A stretch of DNA of 64,000 bases from Vicugna pacos (Eukaryota > Chordata > Mammalia > Artiodactyla > Camelidae), in contig NW_027328740.1 in assembly GCF_048564905.1 (NCBI RefSeq), positions 66,406,662-66,470,661 of the forward strand, read 5' to 3'. This document shows positions 9,623 through 24,754 of the stretch, piece by piece. Under the pieces are notes generated by a model. It searched no databases. It was not told where the DNA came from and saw nothing but the letters and a program-made list of their open reading frames with translations. Each line of letters opens with the position of its first letter. Position 1 is the stretch's first letter. The position numbers and the translations under genes are program-made.

Positions 9623-11662
9623 CCCCCTCAGACTGCAATGGGGGCACCCTCTGTTGCTTCAGGGTGGCAATTGCCATCCCTCCAGGTGAGTCGAATACTG
9701 AGAGGCTTCCTCCATTACACAGACAGAGAGACAAATAAATAGACAGTCAGACACACTAGCGTCTTCCTCCATTTAGACACAGCCATCTATCCTAACCTCC
9801 TCCTCCTCCTCATCCATTATAGAGGGAGACAGAAACATACACAGACAGACATGCACAAACACACACACACTAGCCTCCTCCTTCTCTTCCAATAGGTAGA
9901 TAGGTAGATAGACAAACTAACCTCCTCCTCCAACAGACACACAAGTAAAAAGTCACACTTGGCTCCTGCTATGCCTCCACTTGATAGATAGATAGATAGT
10001 TTGATAGATAGATAGGCAGGCCAATAGAGAGACCTACTCGCCGGCTGCTCCTCCGTTAGGTAAAACGACAGACACACACGTAGACTAGCCCCTCCCATTC
10101 TTAAATATCTAGGCAGTCAGGCTGGTAGTCAGACAGACACACAATCTAGACATGGGTGTTCTGGGGAAGGGGTTTGACGGAAGCGACTGGGGAATAGGGT
10201 GCCACTGTCGAGCTAGAGGATATTCTCCCATGTCCCTAGCTGCCTTGCCTGGAGGAGGCATCCGCTCCCCCAAGTTCACCGGACTCAGACCTTTAAAGTC
10301 GCCCTGCTCCTGGGAGCGGGCGTGGTGAGGTCAGGGGAAGAGGTCGGCAGCAGAGGCGGAGACAGAGGCTGCACAGCAGCAAACGGGGATGCCTCGGCGG
10401 CTTGGTCATTTTCCTCCGAACTCCACCTCTTCTGCCCTCGGGGCGGCCTCTGCTAACCCAGGTTTCCGGGATTTAGTTCTCCTTGTCAGCCAGGTCCTGG
10501 GATGCTGGTGAGGTGACTTCAGAGGACAGGGACGTCGTGGGGAGCGGACTGCCTCTGATCAGCCGATCAGTTTGCTCCCATCTCCACAGCGGCCTGGCCT
10601 GGGGGCGGCCTCTCCTGCCCCAGGTTCACCGTATGCATGTTTCCATGTCAGCGTCCGCCCTGGAGGCAGGCGCGGTGCGATCAGGGGCTGCAGTGAGTAG
10701 TCGGGGCTGCCCCACCGAGCCCCTGTCATTGCTCAGATCTCCCCCTTGGCCGGTTCTAGGGTTGATCTCTGCTACCCTAGGTACACGAGGTGCACATCTT
10801 TGCGTTTCCCGGCTCCCGGGAGGCGGGCAGGGGTGGCCTGTGGGCGGGGCGGGGGCGGAAACCAAGAGGGCAGAAGCAGGAGGCATGGGCTGCCCAGGCA
10901 AGCCTGTGGGTTTCTATCCAGTGTCCCCCTCAGCCTGCAGTTGGGGCGCCCCCTGCTGCTTCAGGGTGGCAATTGCCATCCCCCCAGGTGGCACGAATAC
11001 TGGGATTCTTCCTACAGTAGACACACAGAGAGACAAAGAAATAGACAGACAGACACACTAGCCTCCATTTAGAAACAGCCATATATCCTAACCTCCTCTT
11101 CCTCATGCATTCTATAGGTAGACACATACATACATAGGCAGACACCCACAGACACACACATACACACACTGGCGTCCTACTTCTCCTCACTTAATTAGGT
11201 AGTGAGACACACTAATCTCCTCCTCCATTAGATAATAGATCGAGAAACGCAATAGACTCTTCCTCATCCTCCATTAGATAGATAGTGAGATGGACTGATA
11301 AACACACTAGCCTCTTTGTTCTCCTGTAGAGGGACAGACAGATAGCCAGACACTTTGGAATCCTTCTTCTTCTCCGTTAGATAATAATACAGACAGACTC
11401 ACAGACACACAGACAGACATACACACTAGTCTTCTCCTCCCCTGAGAGTCAGAGAGATAGACACTGTAGCCTCCTTCTTCTCGATTAGATAAACGTACAT
11501 ATATAGATATCTGTTACAGTGACAGAGAGACAGACATACTAGCTTACTCCCCCTCCATTAGATGCACACATAGACTGATACAAATATACAGTAGAATACC
11601 CCCCTTGACTTTCCGCTTCATTGATACACAGACCCGCACGCACACACAGACACACACACACA

Positions 11663-11703
<41 letters not shown>

Positions 11704-11813
11704 TAGCCTCCTCCTCTTCCTCAAATTCGAAGTTATGTAGACAGACACACTAACCTACTCCTCCAATACACAGACACATAAAAAGGCACACTAGCCTATA
11801 GGTATGCCCCCTT

Positions 11814-11878
<65 letters not shown>

Positions 11879-12822
11879 TGATTGATTGATAGATAGGCAG
11901 GCAGGAAGATACAGAGACATACAAGTCTCCTCCTCCTCCGTTAGATAAACAGACGGGCACACACATAGGCTAGCCTCTCCCATCCTCCTCTAGGCAGGCA
12001 ATCAGGCAGACAGTCAGACAGACAGACACACTAGCGTCGGGGTGCGGTCTGTGGACAGGGATCAGCAGCGTTGACCAGGGGCAGGAGTGCCACTGGCGAG
12101 TCATAGCGTTTTATCCCATGTCCCACCCTGCCTTGCCTGGGGGTGGCATCCGCTCCCCCAAGTTCACCGGACTCAGACATTTGAAGTCTCCCTGCTTTGG
12201 GAGCGGGCGTGCTGAGGTCAGGGGAAGAGTTCAGCGGCAGATATGGAGGCGGCAGAGTAGCTAAGGGGGATGCCTCGGCGAGTCGATCATTTTCCAACCA
12301 TCTCCCCCTCTCCTGGCCTCGGGGTGTCCTCTGCTACCCCAGGTGTGCGGGATTTAATTCTCCTTGTCAGCCAGGTCCTGGGAGGCTGCTACGGTGATCT
12401 CTGGGTACAGGGACGTTGAGGGGAGCAGACTACATCGGGTGAGCCGGTCAGGTTGCTCCCATCTCCACAAGGGCCTGGCCTGGAAACGGGCTCTCCTGCC
12501 CCGGGTTGACAGTATCCATGTTTCCATGTCAGCCTTCGCCCCGAAGGCGGGCCCGGTGTGATAAGGGGCTGCAGTGAGGAGGCGGGTCTGCCCCACCGAG
12601 CCCCTGTATTTGCTCAGATCTCCCCCTTGGCCGGTCCTAGGGTTGGTTTCTGCTACCCTAGGTACTCGAGGTGCACATCTCTGTGTTTTCCGGCTCCCGT
12701 GAAGCGGGTGTGGGGTGGGGCGCGGCGGGGGTCGGGCTGGGGCTTGGCGCGCGCAGCTATAGAAAGAGCAGAAGCGGCAGGCACGGGCTGCCCTGGCAAG
12801 CCTGTGGGTTCCCATCCATTGT
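9623..12822 (+). repeat. Array 1 unit 4 (3200 bp), 6-base deletion
   Basis: Alleles: interrupted CA with final run 37, GATA block 64, tandem ATTG in place of the octamer. Six bases are missing from the pyrimidine module at about 11061-11066, the only indel in the non-microsatellite part of units 1-12. Confidence 0.95.
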
Positions 12823-14868
12823 CCCCCTCAGACTGCAATGGGGGCACCCTCTGTTGCTTCAGGGTGGCAATTGCCATCCCTCCAGGTGAGTCGAATACTG
12901 AGAGGCTTCCTCCATTACACAGACAGAGAGACAAATAAATAGACAGTCAGACACACTAGCGTCTTCCTCCATTTAGACACAGCCATCTATCCTAACCTCC
13001 TCCTCCTCCTCATCCATTATAGAGGGAGACAGAAACATACACAGACAGACATGCACAAACACACACACACTAGCCTCCTCCTTCTCTTCCAATAGGTAGA
13101 TAGGTAGATAGACAAACTAACCTCCTCCTCCAACAGACACACAAGTAAAAAGTCACACTTGGCTCCTGCTATGCCTCCACTTGATAGATAGATAGATAGT
13201 TTGATAGATAGATAGGCAGGCCAATAGAGAGACCTACTCGCCGGCTGCTCCTCCGTTAGGTAAAACGACAGACACACACGTAGACTAGCCCCTCCCATTC
13301 TTAAATATCTAGGCAGTCAGGCTGGTAGTCAGACAGACACACAATCTAGACATGGGTGTTCTGGGGAAGGGGTTTGACGGAAGCGACTGGGGAATAGGGT
13401 GCCACTGTCGAGCTAGAGGATATTCTCCCATGTCCCTAGCTGCCTTGCCTGGAGGAGGCATCCGCTCCCCCAAGTTCACCGGACTCAGACCTTTAAAGTC
13501 GCCCTGCTCCTGGGAGCGGGCGTGGTGAGGTCAGGGGAAGAGGTCGGCAGCAGAGGCGGAGACAGAGGCTGCACAGCAGCAAACGGGGATGCCTCGGCGG
13601 CTTGGTCATTTTCCTCCGAACTCCACCTCTTCTGCCCTCGGGGCGGCCTCTGCTAACCCAGGTTTCCGGGATTTAGTTCTCCTTGTCAGCCAGGTCCTGG
13701 GATGCTGGTGAGGTGACTTCAGAGGACAGGGACGTCGTGGGGAGCGGACTGCCTCTGATCAGCCGATCAGTTTGCTCCCATCTCCACAGCGGCCTGGCCT
13801 GGGGGCGGCCTCTCCTGCCCCAGGTTCACCGTATGCATGTTTCCATGTCAGCGTCCGCCCTGGAGGCAGGCGCGGTGCGATCAGGGGCTGCAGTGAGTAG
13901 TCGGGGCTGCCCCACCGAGCCCCTGTCATTGCTCAGATCTCCCCCTTGGCCGGTTCTAGGGTTGATCTCTGCTACCCTAGGTACACGAGGTGCACATCTT
14001 TGCGTTTCCCGGCTCCCGGGAGGCGGGCAGGGGTGGCCTGTGGGCGGGGCGGGGGCGGAAACCAAGAGGGCAGAAGCAGGAGGCATGGGCTGCCCAGGCA
14101 AGCCTGTGGGTTTCTATCCAGTGTCCCCCTCAGCCTGCAGTTGGGGCGCCCCCTGCTGCTTCAGGGTGGCAATTGCCATCCCCCCAGGTGGCACGAATAC
14201 TGGGATTCTTCCTACAGTAGACACACAGAGAGACAAAGAAATAGACAGACAGACACACTAGCCTCTTCCTCCATTTAGAAACAGCCATATATCCTAACCT
14301 CCTCTTCCTCATGCATTCTATAGGTAGACACATACATACATAGGCAGACACCCACAGACACACACATACACACACTGGCGTCCTACTTCTCCTCACTTAA
14401 TTAGGTAGTGAGACACACTAATCTCCTCCTCCATTAGATAATAGATCGAGAAACGCAATAGACTCTTCCTCATCCTCCATTAGATAGATAGTGAGATGGA
14501 CTGATAAACACACTAGCCTCTTTGTTCTCCTGTAGAGGGACAGACAGATAGCCAGACACTTTGGAATCCTTCTTCTTCTCCGTTAGATAATAATACAGAC
14601 AGACTCACAGACACACAGACAGACATACACACTAGTCTTCTCCTCCCCTGAGAGTCAGAGAGATAGACACTGTAGCCTCCTTCTTCTCGATTAGATAAAC
14701 GTACATATATAGATATCTGTTACAGTGACAGAGAGACAGACATACTAGCTTACTCCCCCTCCATTAGATGCACACATAGACTGATACAAATATACAGTAG
14801 AATACCCCCCTTGACTTTCCGCTTCATTGATACACAGACCCGCACGCACACACAGACACACACACACA

Positions 14869-14915
<47 letters not shown>

Positions 14916-15025
14916 TAGCCTCCTCCTCTTCCTCAAATTCGAAGTTATGTAGACAGACACACTAACCTACTCCTCCAATACACAGACACATAAAAAGGCA
15001 CACTAGCCTATAGGTATGCCCCCTT

Positions 15026-15094
<69 letters not shown>

Positions 15095-16066
15095 TGATAG
15101 ATTGATAGATTGATAGATTGATAGATTGATAGATAGGCAGGCAGGCAGGAAGATACAGAGACATACAAGTCTCCTCCTCCTCCGTTAGATAAACAGACGG
15201 GCACACACATAGGCTAGCCTCTCCCATCCTCCTCTAGGCAGGCAATCAGGCAGACAGTCAGACAGACAGACACACTAGCGTCGGGGTGCGGTCTGTGGAC
15301 AGGGATCAGCAGCGTTGACCAGGGGCAGGAGTGCCACTGGCGAGTCATAGCGTTTTATCCCATGTCCCACCCTGCCTTGCCTGGGGGTGGCATCCGCTCC
15401 CCCAAGTTCACCGGACTCAGACATTTGAAGTCTCCCTGCTTTGGGAGCGGGCGTGCTGAGGTCAGGGGAAGAGTTCAGCGGCAGATATGGAGGCGGCAGA
15501 GTAGCTAAGGGGGATGCCTCGGCGAGTCGATCATTTTCCAACCATCTCCCCCTCTCCTGGCCTCGGGGTGTCCTCTGCTACCCCAGGTGTGCGGGATTTA
15601 ATTCTCCTTGTCAGCCAGGTCCTGGGAGGCTGCTACGGTGATCTCTGGGTACAGGGACGTTGAGGGGAGCAGACTACATCGGGTGAGCCGGTCAGGTTGC
15701 TCCCATCTCCACAAGGGCCTGGCCTGGAAACGGGCTCTCCTGCCCCGGGTTGACAGTATCCATGTTTCCATGTCAGCCTTCGCCCCGAAGGCGGGCCCGG
15801 TGTGATAAGGGGCTGCAGTGAGGAGGCGGGTCTGCCCCACCGAGCCCCTGTATTTGCTCAGATCTCCCCCTTGGCCGGTCCTAGGGTTGGTTTCTGCTAC
15901 CCTAGGTACTCGAGGTGCACATCTCTGTGTTTTCCGGCTCCCGTGAAGCGGGTGTGGGGTGGGGCGCGGCGGGGGTCGGGCTGGGGCTTGGCGCGCGCAG
16001 CTATAGAAAGAGCAGAAGCGGCAGGCACGGGCTGCCCTGGCAAGCCTGTGGGTTCCCATCCATTGT
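12823..16066 (+). repeat. Array 1 unit 5 (3244 bp)
   Basis: Alleles: interrupted CA with final run 43, GATA block 68, five ATTGATAG, three GCAG. The extra length relative to unit 2 (36 bases) is fully accounted for by these. Confidence 0.95.
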
Positions 16067-18112
16067 CCCCCTCAGACTGCAATGGGGGCACCCTCTGTTG
16101 CTTCAGGGTGGCAATTGCCATCCCTCCAGGTGAGTCGAATACTGAGAGGCTTCCTCCATTACACAGACAGAGAGACAAATAAATAGACAGTCAGACACAC
16201 TAGCGTCTTCCTCCATTTAGACACAGCCATCTATCCTAACCTCCTCCTCCTCCTCATCCATTATAGAGGGAGACAGAAACATACACAGACAGACATGCAC
16301 AAACACACACACACTAGCCTCCTCCTTCTCTTCCAATAGGTAGATAGGTAGATAGACAAACTAACCTCCTCCTCCAACAGACACACAAGTAAAAAGTCAC
16401 ACTTGGCTCCTGCTATGCCTCCACTTGATAGATAGATAGATAGTTTGATAGATAGATAGGCAGGCCAATAGAGAGACCTACTCGCCGGCTGCTCCTCCGT
16501 TAGGTAAAACGACAGACACACACGTAGACTAGCCCCTCCCATTCTTAAATATCTAGGCAGTCAGGCTGGTAGTCAGACAGACACACAATCTAGACATGGG
16601 TGTTCTGGGGAAGGGGTTTGACGGAAGCGACTGGGGAATAGGGTGCCACTGTCGAGCTAGAGGATATTCTCCCATGTCCCTAGCTGCCTTGCCTGGAGGA
16701 GGCATCCGCTCCCCCAAGTTCACCGGACTCAGACCTTTAAAGTCGCCCTGCTCCTGGGAGCGGGCGTGGTGAGGTCAGGGGAAGAGGTCGGCAGCAGAGG
16801 CGGAGACAGAGGCTGCACAGCAGCAAACGGGGATGCCTCGGCGGCTTGGTCATTTTCCTCCGAACTCCACCTCTTCTGCCCTCGGGGCGGCCTCTGCTAA
16901 CCCAGGTTTCCGGGATTTAGTTCTCCTTGTCAGCCAGGTCCTGGGATGCTGGTGAGGTGACTTCAGAGGACAGGGACGTCGTGGGGAGCGGACTGCCTCT
17001 GATCAGCCGATCAGTTTGCTCCCATCTCCACAGCGGCCTGGCCTGGGGGCGGCCTCTCCTGCCCCAGGTTCACCGTATGCATGTTTCCATGTCAGCGTCC
17101 GCCCTGGAGGCAGGCGCGGTGCGATCAGGGGCTGCAGTGAGTAGTCGGGGCTGCCCCACCGAGCCCCTGTCATTGCTCAGATCTCCCCCTTGGCCGGTTC
17201 TAGGGTTGATCTCTGCTACCCTAGGTACACGAGGTGCACATCTTTGCGTTTCCCGGCTCCCGGGAGGCGGGCAGGGGTGGCCTGTGGGCGGGGCGGGGGC
17301 GGAAACCAAGAGGGCAGAAGCAGGAGGCATGGGCTGCCCAGGCAAGCCTGTGGGTTTCTATCCAGTGTCCCCCTCAGCCTGCAGTTGGGGCGCCCCCTGC
17401 TGCTTCAGGGTGGCAATTGCCATCCCCCCAGGTGGCACGAATACTGGGATTCTTCCTACAGTAGACACACAGAGAGACAAAGAAATAGACAGACAGACAC
17501 ACTAGCCTCTTCCTCCATTTAGAAACAGCCATATATCCTAACCTCCTCTTCCTCATGCATTCTATAGGTAGACACATACATACATAGGCAGACACCCACA
17601 GACACACACATACACACACTGGCGTCCTACTTCTCCTCACTTAATTAGGTAGTGAGACACACTAATCTCCTCCTCCATTAGATAATAGATCGAGAAACGC
17701 AATAGACTCTTCCTCATCCTCCATTAGATAGATAGTGAGATGGACTGATAAACACACTAGCCTCTTTGTTCTCCTGTAGAGGGACAGACAGATAGCCAGA
17801 CACTTTGGAATCCTTCTTCTTCTCCGTTAGATAATAATACAGACAGACTCACAGACACACAGACAGACATACACACTAGTCTTCTCCTCCCCTGAGAGTC
17901 AGAGAGATAGACACTGTAGCCTCCTTCTTCTCGATTAGATAAACGTACATATATAGATATCTGTTACAGTGACAGAGAGACAGACATACTAGCTTACTCC
18001 CCCTCCATTAGATGCACACATAGACTGATACAAATATACAGTAGAATACCCCCCTTGACTTTCCGCTTCATTGATACACAGACCCGCACGCACACACAGA
18101 CACACACACACA

Positions 18113-18151
<39 letters not shown>

Positions 18152-18261
18152 TAGCCTCCTCCTCTTCCTCAAATTCGAAGTTATGTAGACAGACACACTA
18201 ACCTACTCCTCCAATACACAGACACATAAAAAGGCACACTAGCCTATAGGTATGCCCCCTT

Positions 18262-18322
<61 letters not shown>

Positions 18323-19274
18323 TGATAGATTGATAGATTGATAGATAGGCAGGCAGGAAGATACAGAGACATACAAGTCTCCTCCTCCTCCGTTAGATAA
18401 ACAGACGGGCACACACATAGGCTAGCCTCTCCCATCCTCCTCTAGGCAGGCAATCAGGCAGACAGTCAGACAGACAGACACACTAGCGTCGGGGTGCGGT
18501 CTGTGGACAGGGATCAGCAGCGTTGACCAGGGGCAGGAGTGCCACTGGCGAGTCATAGCGTTTTATCCCATGTCCCACCCTGCCTTGCCTGGGGGTGGCA
18601 TCCGCTCCCCCAAGTTCACCGGACTCAGACATTTGAAGTCTCCCTGCTTTGGGAGCGGGCGTGCTGAGGTCAGGGGAAGAGTTCAGCGGCAGATATGGAG
18701 GCGGCAGAGTAGCTAAGGGGGATGCCTCGGCGAGTCGATCATTTTCCAACCATCTCCCCCTCTCCTGGCCTCGGGGTGTCCTCTGCTACCCCAGGTGTGC
18801 GGGATTTAATTCTCCTTGTCAGCCAGGTCCTGGGAGGCTGCTACGGTGATCTCTGGGTACAGGGACGTTGAGGGGAGCAGACTACATCGGGTGAGCCGGT
18901 CAGGTTGCTCCCATCTCCACAAGGGCCTGGCCTGGAAACGGGCTCTCCTGCCCCGGGTTGACAGTATCCATGTTTCCATGTCAGCCTTCGCCCCGAAGGC
19001 GGGCCCGGTGTGATAAGGGGCTGCAGTGAGGAGGCGGGTCTGCCCCACCGAGCCCCTGTATTTGCTCAGATCTCCCCCTTGGCCGGTCCTAGGGTTGGTT
19101 TCTGCTACCCTAGGTACTCGAGGTGCACATCTCTGTGTTTTCCGGCTCCCGTGAAGCGGGTGTGGGGTGGGGCGCGGCGGGGGTCGGGCTGGGGCTTGGC
19201 GCGCGCAGCTATAGAAAGAGCAGAAGCGGCAGGCACGGGCTGCCCTGGCAAGCCTGTGGGTTCCCATCCATTGT
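16067..19274 (+). repeat. Array 1 unit 6 (3208 bp), twin of unit 11
   Basis: Alleles: interrupted CA with final run 35 (18115-18149), GATA block 60, three ATTGATAG, two GCAG. The full set is identical to unit 11, five units away. Confidence 0.95.
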
Positions 19275-21306
19275 CCCCCTCAGACTGCAATGGGGGCACC
19301 CTCTGTTGCTTCAGGGTGGCAATTGCCATCCCTCCAGGTGAGTCGAATACTGAGAGGCTTCCTCCATTACACAGACAGAGAGACAAATAAATAGACAGTC
19401 AGACACACTAGCGTCTTCCTCCATTTAGACACAGCCATCTATCCTAACCTCCTCCTCCTCCTCATCCATTATAGAGGGAGACAGAAACATACACAGACAG
19501 ACATGCACAAACACACACACACTAGCCTCCTCCTTCTCTTCCAATAGGTAGATAGGTAGATAGACAAACTAACCTCCTCCTCCAACAGACACACAAGTAA
19601 AAAGTCACACTTGGCTCCTGCTATGCCTCCACTTGATAGATAGATAGATAGTTTGATAGATAGATAGGCAGGCCAATAGAGAGACCTACTCGCCGGCTGC
19701 TCCTCCGTTAGGTAAAACGACAGACACACACGTAGACTAGCCCCTCCCATTCTTAAATATCTAGGCAGTCAGGCTGGTAGTCAGACAGACACACAATCTA
19801 GACATGGGTGTTCTGGGGAAGGGGTTTGACGGAAGCGACTGGGGAATAGGGTGCCACTGTCGAGCTAGAGGATATTCTCCCATGTCCCTAGCTGCCTTGC
19901 CTGGAGGAGGCATCCGCTCCCCCAAGTTCACCGGACTCAGACCTTTAAAGTCGCCCTGCTCCTGGGAGCGGGCGTGGTGAGGTCAGGGGAAGAGGTCGGC
20001 AGCAGAGGCGGAGACAGAGGCTGCACAGCAGCAAACGGGGATGCCTCGGCGGCTTGGTCATTTTCCTCCGAACTCCACCTCTTCTGCCCTCGGGGCGGCC
20101 TCTGCTAACCCAGGTTTCCGGGATTTAGTTCTCCTTGTCAGCCAGGTCCTGGGATGCTGGTGAGGTGACTTCAGAGGACAGGGACGTCGTGGGGAGCGGA
20201 CTGCCTCTGATCAGCCGATCAGTTTGCTCCCATCTCCACAGCGGCCTGGCCTGGGGGCGGCCTCTCCTGCCCCAGGTTCACCGTATGCATGTTTCCATGT
20301 CAGCGTCCGCCCTGGAGGCAGGCGCGGTGCGATCAGGGGCTGCAGTGAGTAGTCGGGGCTGCCCCACCGAGCCCCTGTCATTGCTCAGATCTCCCCCTTG
20401 GCCGGTTCTAGGGTTGATCTCTGCTACCCTAGGTACACGAGGTGCACATCTTTGCGTTTCCCGGCTCCCGGGAGGCGGGCAGGGGTGGCCTGTGGGCGGG
20501 GCGGGGGCGGAAACCAAGAGGGCAGAAGCAGGAGGCATGGGCTGCCCAGGCAAGCCTGTGGGTTTCTATCCAGTGTCCCCCTCAGCCTGCAGTTGGGGCG
20601 CCCCCTGCTGCTTCAGGGTGGCAATTGCCATCCCCCCAGGTGGCACGAATACTGGGATTCTTCCTACAGTAGACACACAGAGAGACAAAGAAATAGACAG
20701 ACAGACACACTAGCCTCTTCCTCCATTTAGAAACAGCCATATATCCTAACCTCCTCTTCCTCATGCATTCTATAGGTAGACACATACATACATAGGCAGA
20801 CACCCACAGACACACACATACACACACTGGCGTCCTACTTCTCCTCACTTAATTAGGTAGTGAGACACACTAATCTCCTCCTCCATTAGATAATAGATCG
20901 AGAAACGCAATAGACTCTTCCTCATCCTCCATTAGATAGATAGTGAGATGGACTGATAAACACACTAGCCTCTTTGTTCTCCTGTAGAGGGACAGACAGA
21001 TAGCCAGACACTTTGGAATCCTTCTTCTTCTCCGTTAGATAATAATACAGACAGACTCACAGACACACAGACAGACATACACACTAGTCTTCTCCTCCCC
21101 TGAGAGTCAGAGAGATAGACACTGTAGCCTCCTTCTTCTCGATTAGATAAACGTACATATATAGATATCTGTTACAGTGACAGAGAGACAGACATACTAG
21201 CTTACTCCCCCTCCATTAGATGCACACATAGACTGATACAAATATACAGTAGAATACCCCCCTTGACTTTCCGCTTCATTGATACACAGACCCGCACGCA
21301 CACACA

Positions 21307-21351
<45 letters not shown>

Positions 21352-21461
21352 TAGCCTCCTCCTCTTCCTCAAATTCGAAGTTATGTAGACAGACACACTA
21401 ACCTACTCCTCCAATACACAGACACATAAAAAGGCACACTAGCCTATAGGTATGCCTCCTT

Positions 21462-21526
<65 letters not shown>

Positions 21527-22490
21527 TGATAGATTGATAGATTGATAGATTGATAGATAGGCAGGCAGGCAGGAAGATACAGAGACATACAAGTCTCCTC
21601 CTCCTCCGTTAGATAAACAGACGGGCACACACATAGGCTAGCCTCTCCCATCCTCCTCTAGGCAGGCAATCAGGCAGACAGTCAGACAGACAGACACACT
21701 AGCGTCGGGGTGCGGTCTGTGGACAGGGATCAGCAGCGTTGACCAGGGGCAGGAGTGCCACTGGCGAGTCATAGCGTTTTATCCCATGTCCCACCCTGCC
21801 TTGCCTGGGGGTGGCATCCGCTCCCCCAAGTTCACCGGACTCAGACATTTGAAGTCTCCCTGCTTTGGGAGCGGGCGTGCTGAGGTCAGGGGAAGAGTTC
21901 AGCGGCAGATATGGAGGCGGCAGAGTAGCTAAGGGGGATGCCTCGGCGAGTCGATCATTTTCCAACCATCTCCCCCTCTCCTGGCCTCGGGGTGTCCTCT
22001 GCTACCCCAGGTGTGCGGGATTTAATTCTCCTTGTCAGCCAGGTCCTGGGAGGCTGCTACGGTGATCTCTGGGTACAGGGACGTTGAGGGGAGCAGACTA
22101 CATCGGGTGAGCCGGTCAGGTTGCTCCCATCTCCACAAGGGCCTGGCCTGGAAACGGGCTCTCCTGCCCCGGGTTGACAGTATCCATGTTTCCATGTCAG
22201 CCTTCGCCCCGAAGGCGGGCCCGGTGTGATAAGGGGCTGCAGTGAGGAGGCGGGTCTGCCCCACCGAGCCCCTGTATTTGCTCAGATCTCCCCCTTGGCC
22301 GGTCCTAGGGTTGGTTTCTGCTACCCTAGGTACTCGAGGTGCACATCTCTGTGTTTTCCGGCTCCCGTGAAGCGGGTGTGGGGTGGGGCGCGGCGGGGGT
22401 CGGGCTGGGGCTTGGCGCGCGCAGCTATAGAAAGAGCAGAAGCGGCAGGCACGGGCTGCCCTGGCAAGCCTGTGGGTTCCCATCCATTGT
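19275..22490 (+). repeat. Array 1 unit 7 (3216 bp), T-haplotype
   Basis: Alleles: uninterrupted CA 41, GATA block 64, four ATTGATAG, three GCAG. It has TATGCCTCCTTTAG just before the GATA block (around 21451-21464), where other units have TATGCCCCCTTTAG. Units 7, 9, 10, 12 and 13 share this T. Confidence 0.95.
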
Positions 22491-24536
22491 CCCCCTCAGA
22501 CTGCAATGGGGGCACCCTCTGTTGCTTCAGGGTGGCAATTGCCATCCCTCCAGGTGAGTCGAATACTGAGAGGCTTCCTCCATTACACAGACAGAGAGAC
22601 AAATAAATAGACAGTCAGACACACTAGCGTCTTCCTCCATTTAGACACAGCCATCTATCCTAACCTCCTCCTCCTCCTCATCCATTATAGAGGGAGACAG
22701 AAACATACACAGACAGACATGCACAAACACACACACACTAGCCTCCTCCTTCTCTTCCAATAGGTAGATAGGTAGATAGACAAACTAACCTCCTCCTCCA
22801 ACAGACACACAAGTAAAAAGTCACACTTGGCTCCTGCTATGCCTCCACTTGATAGATAGATAGATAGTTTGATAGATAGATAGGCAGGCCAATAGAGAGA
22901 CCTACTCGCCGGCTGCTCCTCCGTTAGGTAAAACGACAGACACACACGTAGACTAGCCCCTCCCATTCTTAAATATCTAGGCAGTCAGGCTGGTAGTCAG
23001 ACAGACACACAATCTAGACATGGGTGTTCTGGGGAAGGGGTTTGACGGAAGCGACTGGGGAATAGGGTGCCACTGTCGAGCTAGAGGATATTCTCCCATG
23101 TCCCTAGCTGCCTTGCCTGGAGGAGGCATCCGCTCCCCCAAGTTCACCGGACTCAGACCTTTAAAGTCGCCCTGCTCCTGGGAGCGGGCGTGGTGAGGTC
23201 AGGGGAAGAGGTCGGCAGCAGAGGCGGAGACAGAGGCTGCACAGCAGCAAACGGGGATGCCTCGGCGGCTTGGTCATTTTCCTCCGAACTCCACCTCTTC
23301 TGCCCTCGGGGCGGCCTCTGCTAACCCAGGTTTCCGGGATTTAGTTCTCCTTGTCAGCCAGGTCCTGGGATGCTGGTGAGGTGACTTCAGAGGACAGGGA
23401 CGTCGTGGGGAGCGGACTGCCTCTGATCAGCCGATCAGTTTGCTCCCATCTCCACAGCGGCCTGGCCTGGGGGCGGCCTCTCCTGCCCCAGGTTCACCGT
23501 ATGCATGTTTCCATGTCAGCGTCCGCCCTGGAGGCAGGCGCGGTGCGATCAGGGGCTGCAGTGAGTAGTCGGGGCTGCCCCACCGAGCCCCTGTCATTGC
23601 TCAGATCTCCCCCTTGGCCGGTTCTAGGGTTGATCTCTGCTACCCTAGGTACACGAGGTGCACATCTTTGCGTTTCCCGGCTCCCGGGAGGCGGGCAGGG
23701 GTGGCCTGTGGGCGGGGCGGGGGCGGAAACCAAGAGGGCAGAAGCAGGAGGCATGGGCTGCCCAGGCAAGCCTGTGGGTTTCTATCCAGTGTCCCCCTCA
23801 GCCTGCAGTTGGGGCGCCCCCTGCTGCTTCAGGGTGGCAATTGCCATCCCCCCAGGTGGCACGAATACTGGGATTCTTCCTACAGTAGACACACAGAGAG
23901 ACAAAGAAATAGACAGACAGACACACTAGCCTCTTCCTCCATTTAGAAACAGCCATATATCCTAACCTCCTCTTCCTCATGCATTCTATAGGTAGACACA
24001 TACATACATAGGCAGACACCCACAGACACACACATACACACACTGGCGTCCTACTTCTCCTCACTTAATTAGGTAGTGAGACACACTAATCTCCTCCTCC
24101 ATTAGATAATAGATCGAGAAACGCAATAGACTCTTCCTCATCCTCCATTAGATAGATAGTGAGATGGACTGATAAACACACTAGCCTCTTTGTTCTCCTG
24201 TAGAGGGACAGACAGATAGCCAGACACTTTGGAATCCTTCTTCTTCTCCGTTAGATAATAATACAGACAGACTCACAGACACACAGACAGACATACACAC
24301 TAGTCTTCTCCTCCCCTGAGAGTCAGAGAGATAGACACTGTAGCCTCCTTCTTCTCGATTAGATAAACGTACATATATAGATATCTGTTACAGTGACAGA
24401 GAGACAGACATACTAGCTTACTCCCCCTCCATTAGATGCACACATAGACTGATACAAATATACAGTAGAATACCCCCCTTGACTTTCCGCTTCATTGATA
24501 CACAGACCCGCACGCACACACAGACACACACACACA

Positions 24537-24575
<39 letters not shown>

Positions 24576-24685
24576 TAGCCTCCTCCTCTTCCTCAAATTC
24601 GAAGTTATGTAGACAGACACACTAACCTACTCCTCCAATACACAGACACATAAAAAGGCACACTAGCCTATAGGTATGCCCCCTT

Positions 24686-24754
<69 letters not shown>
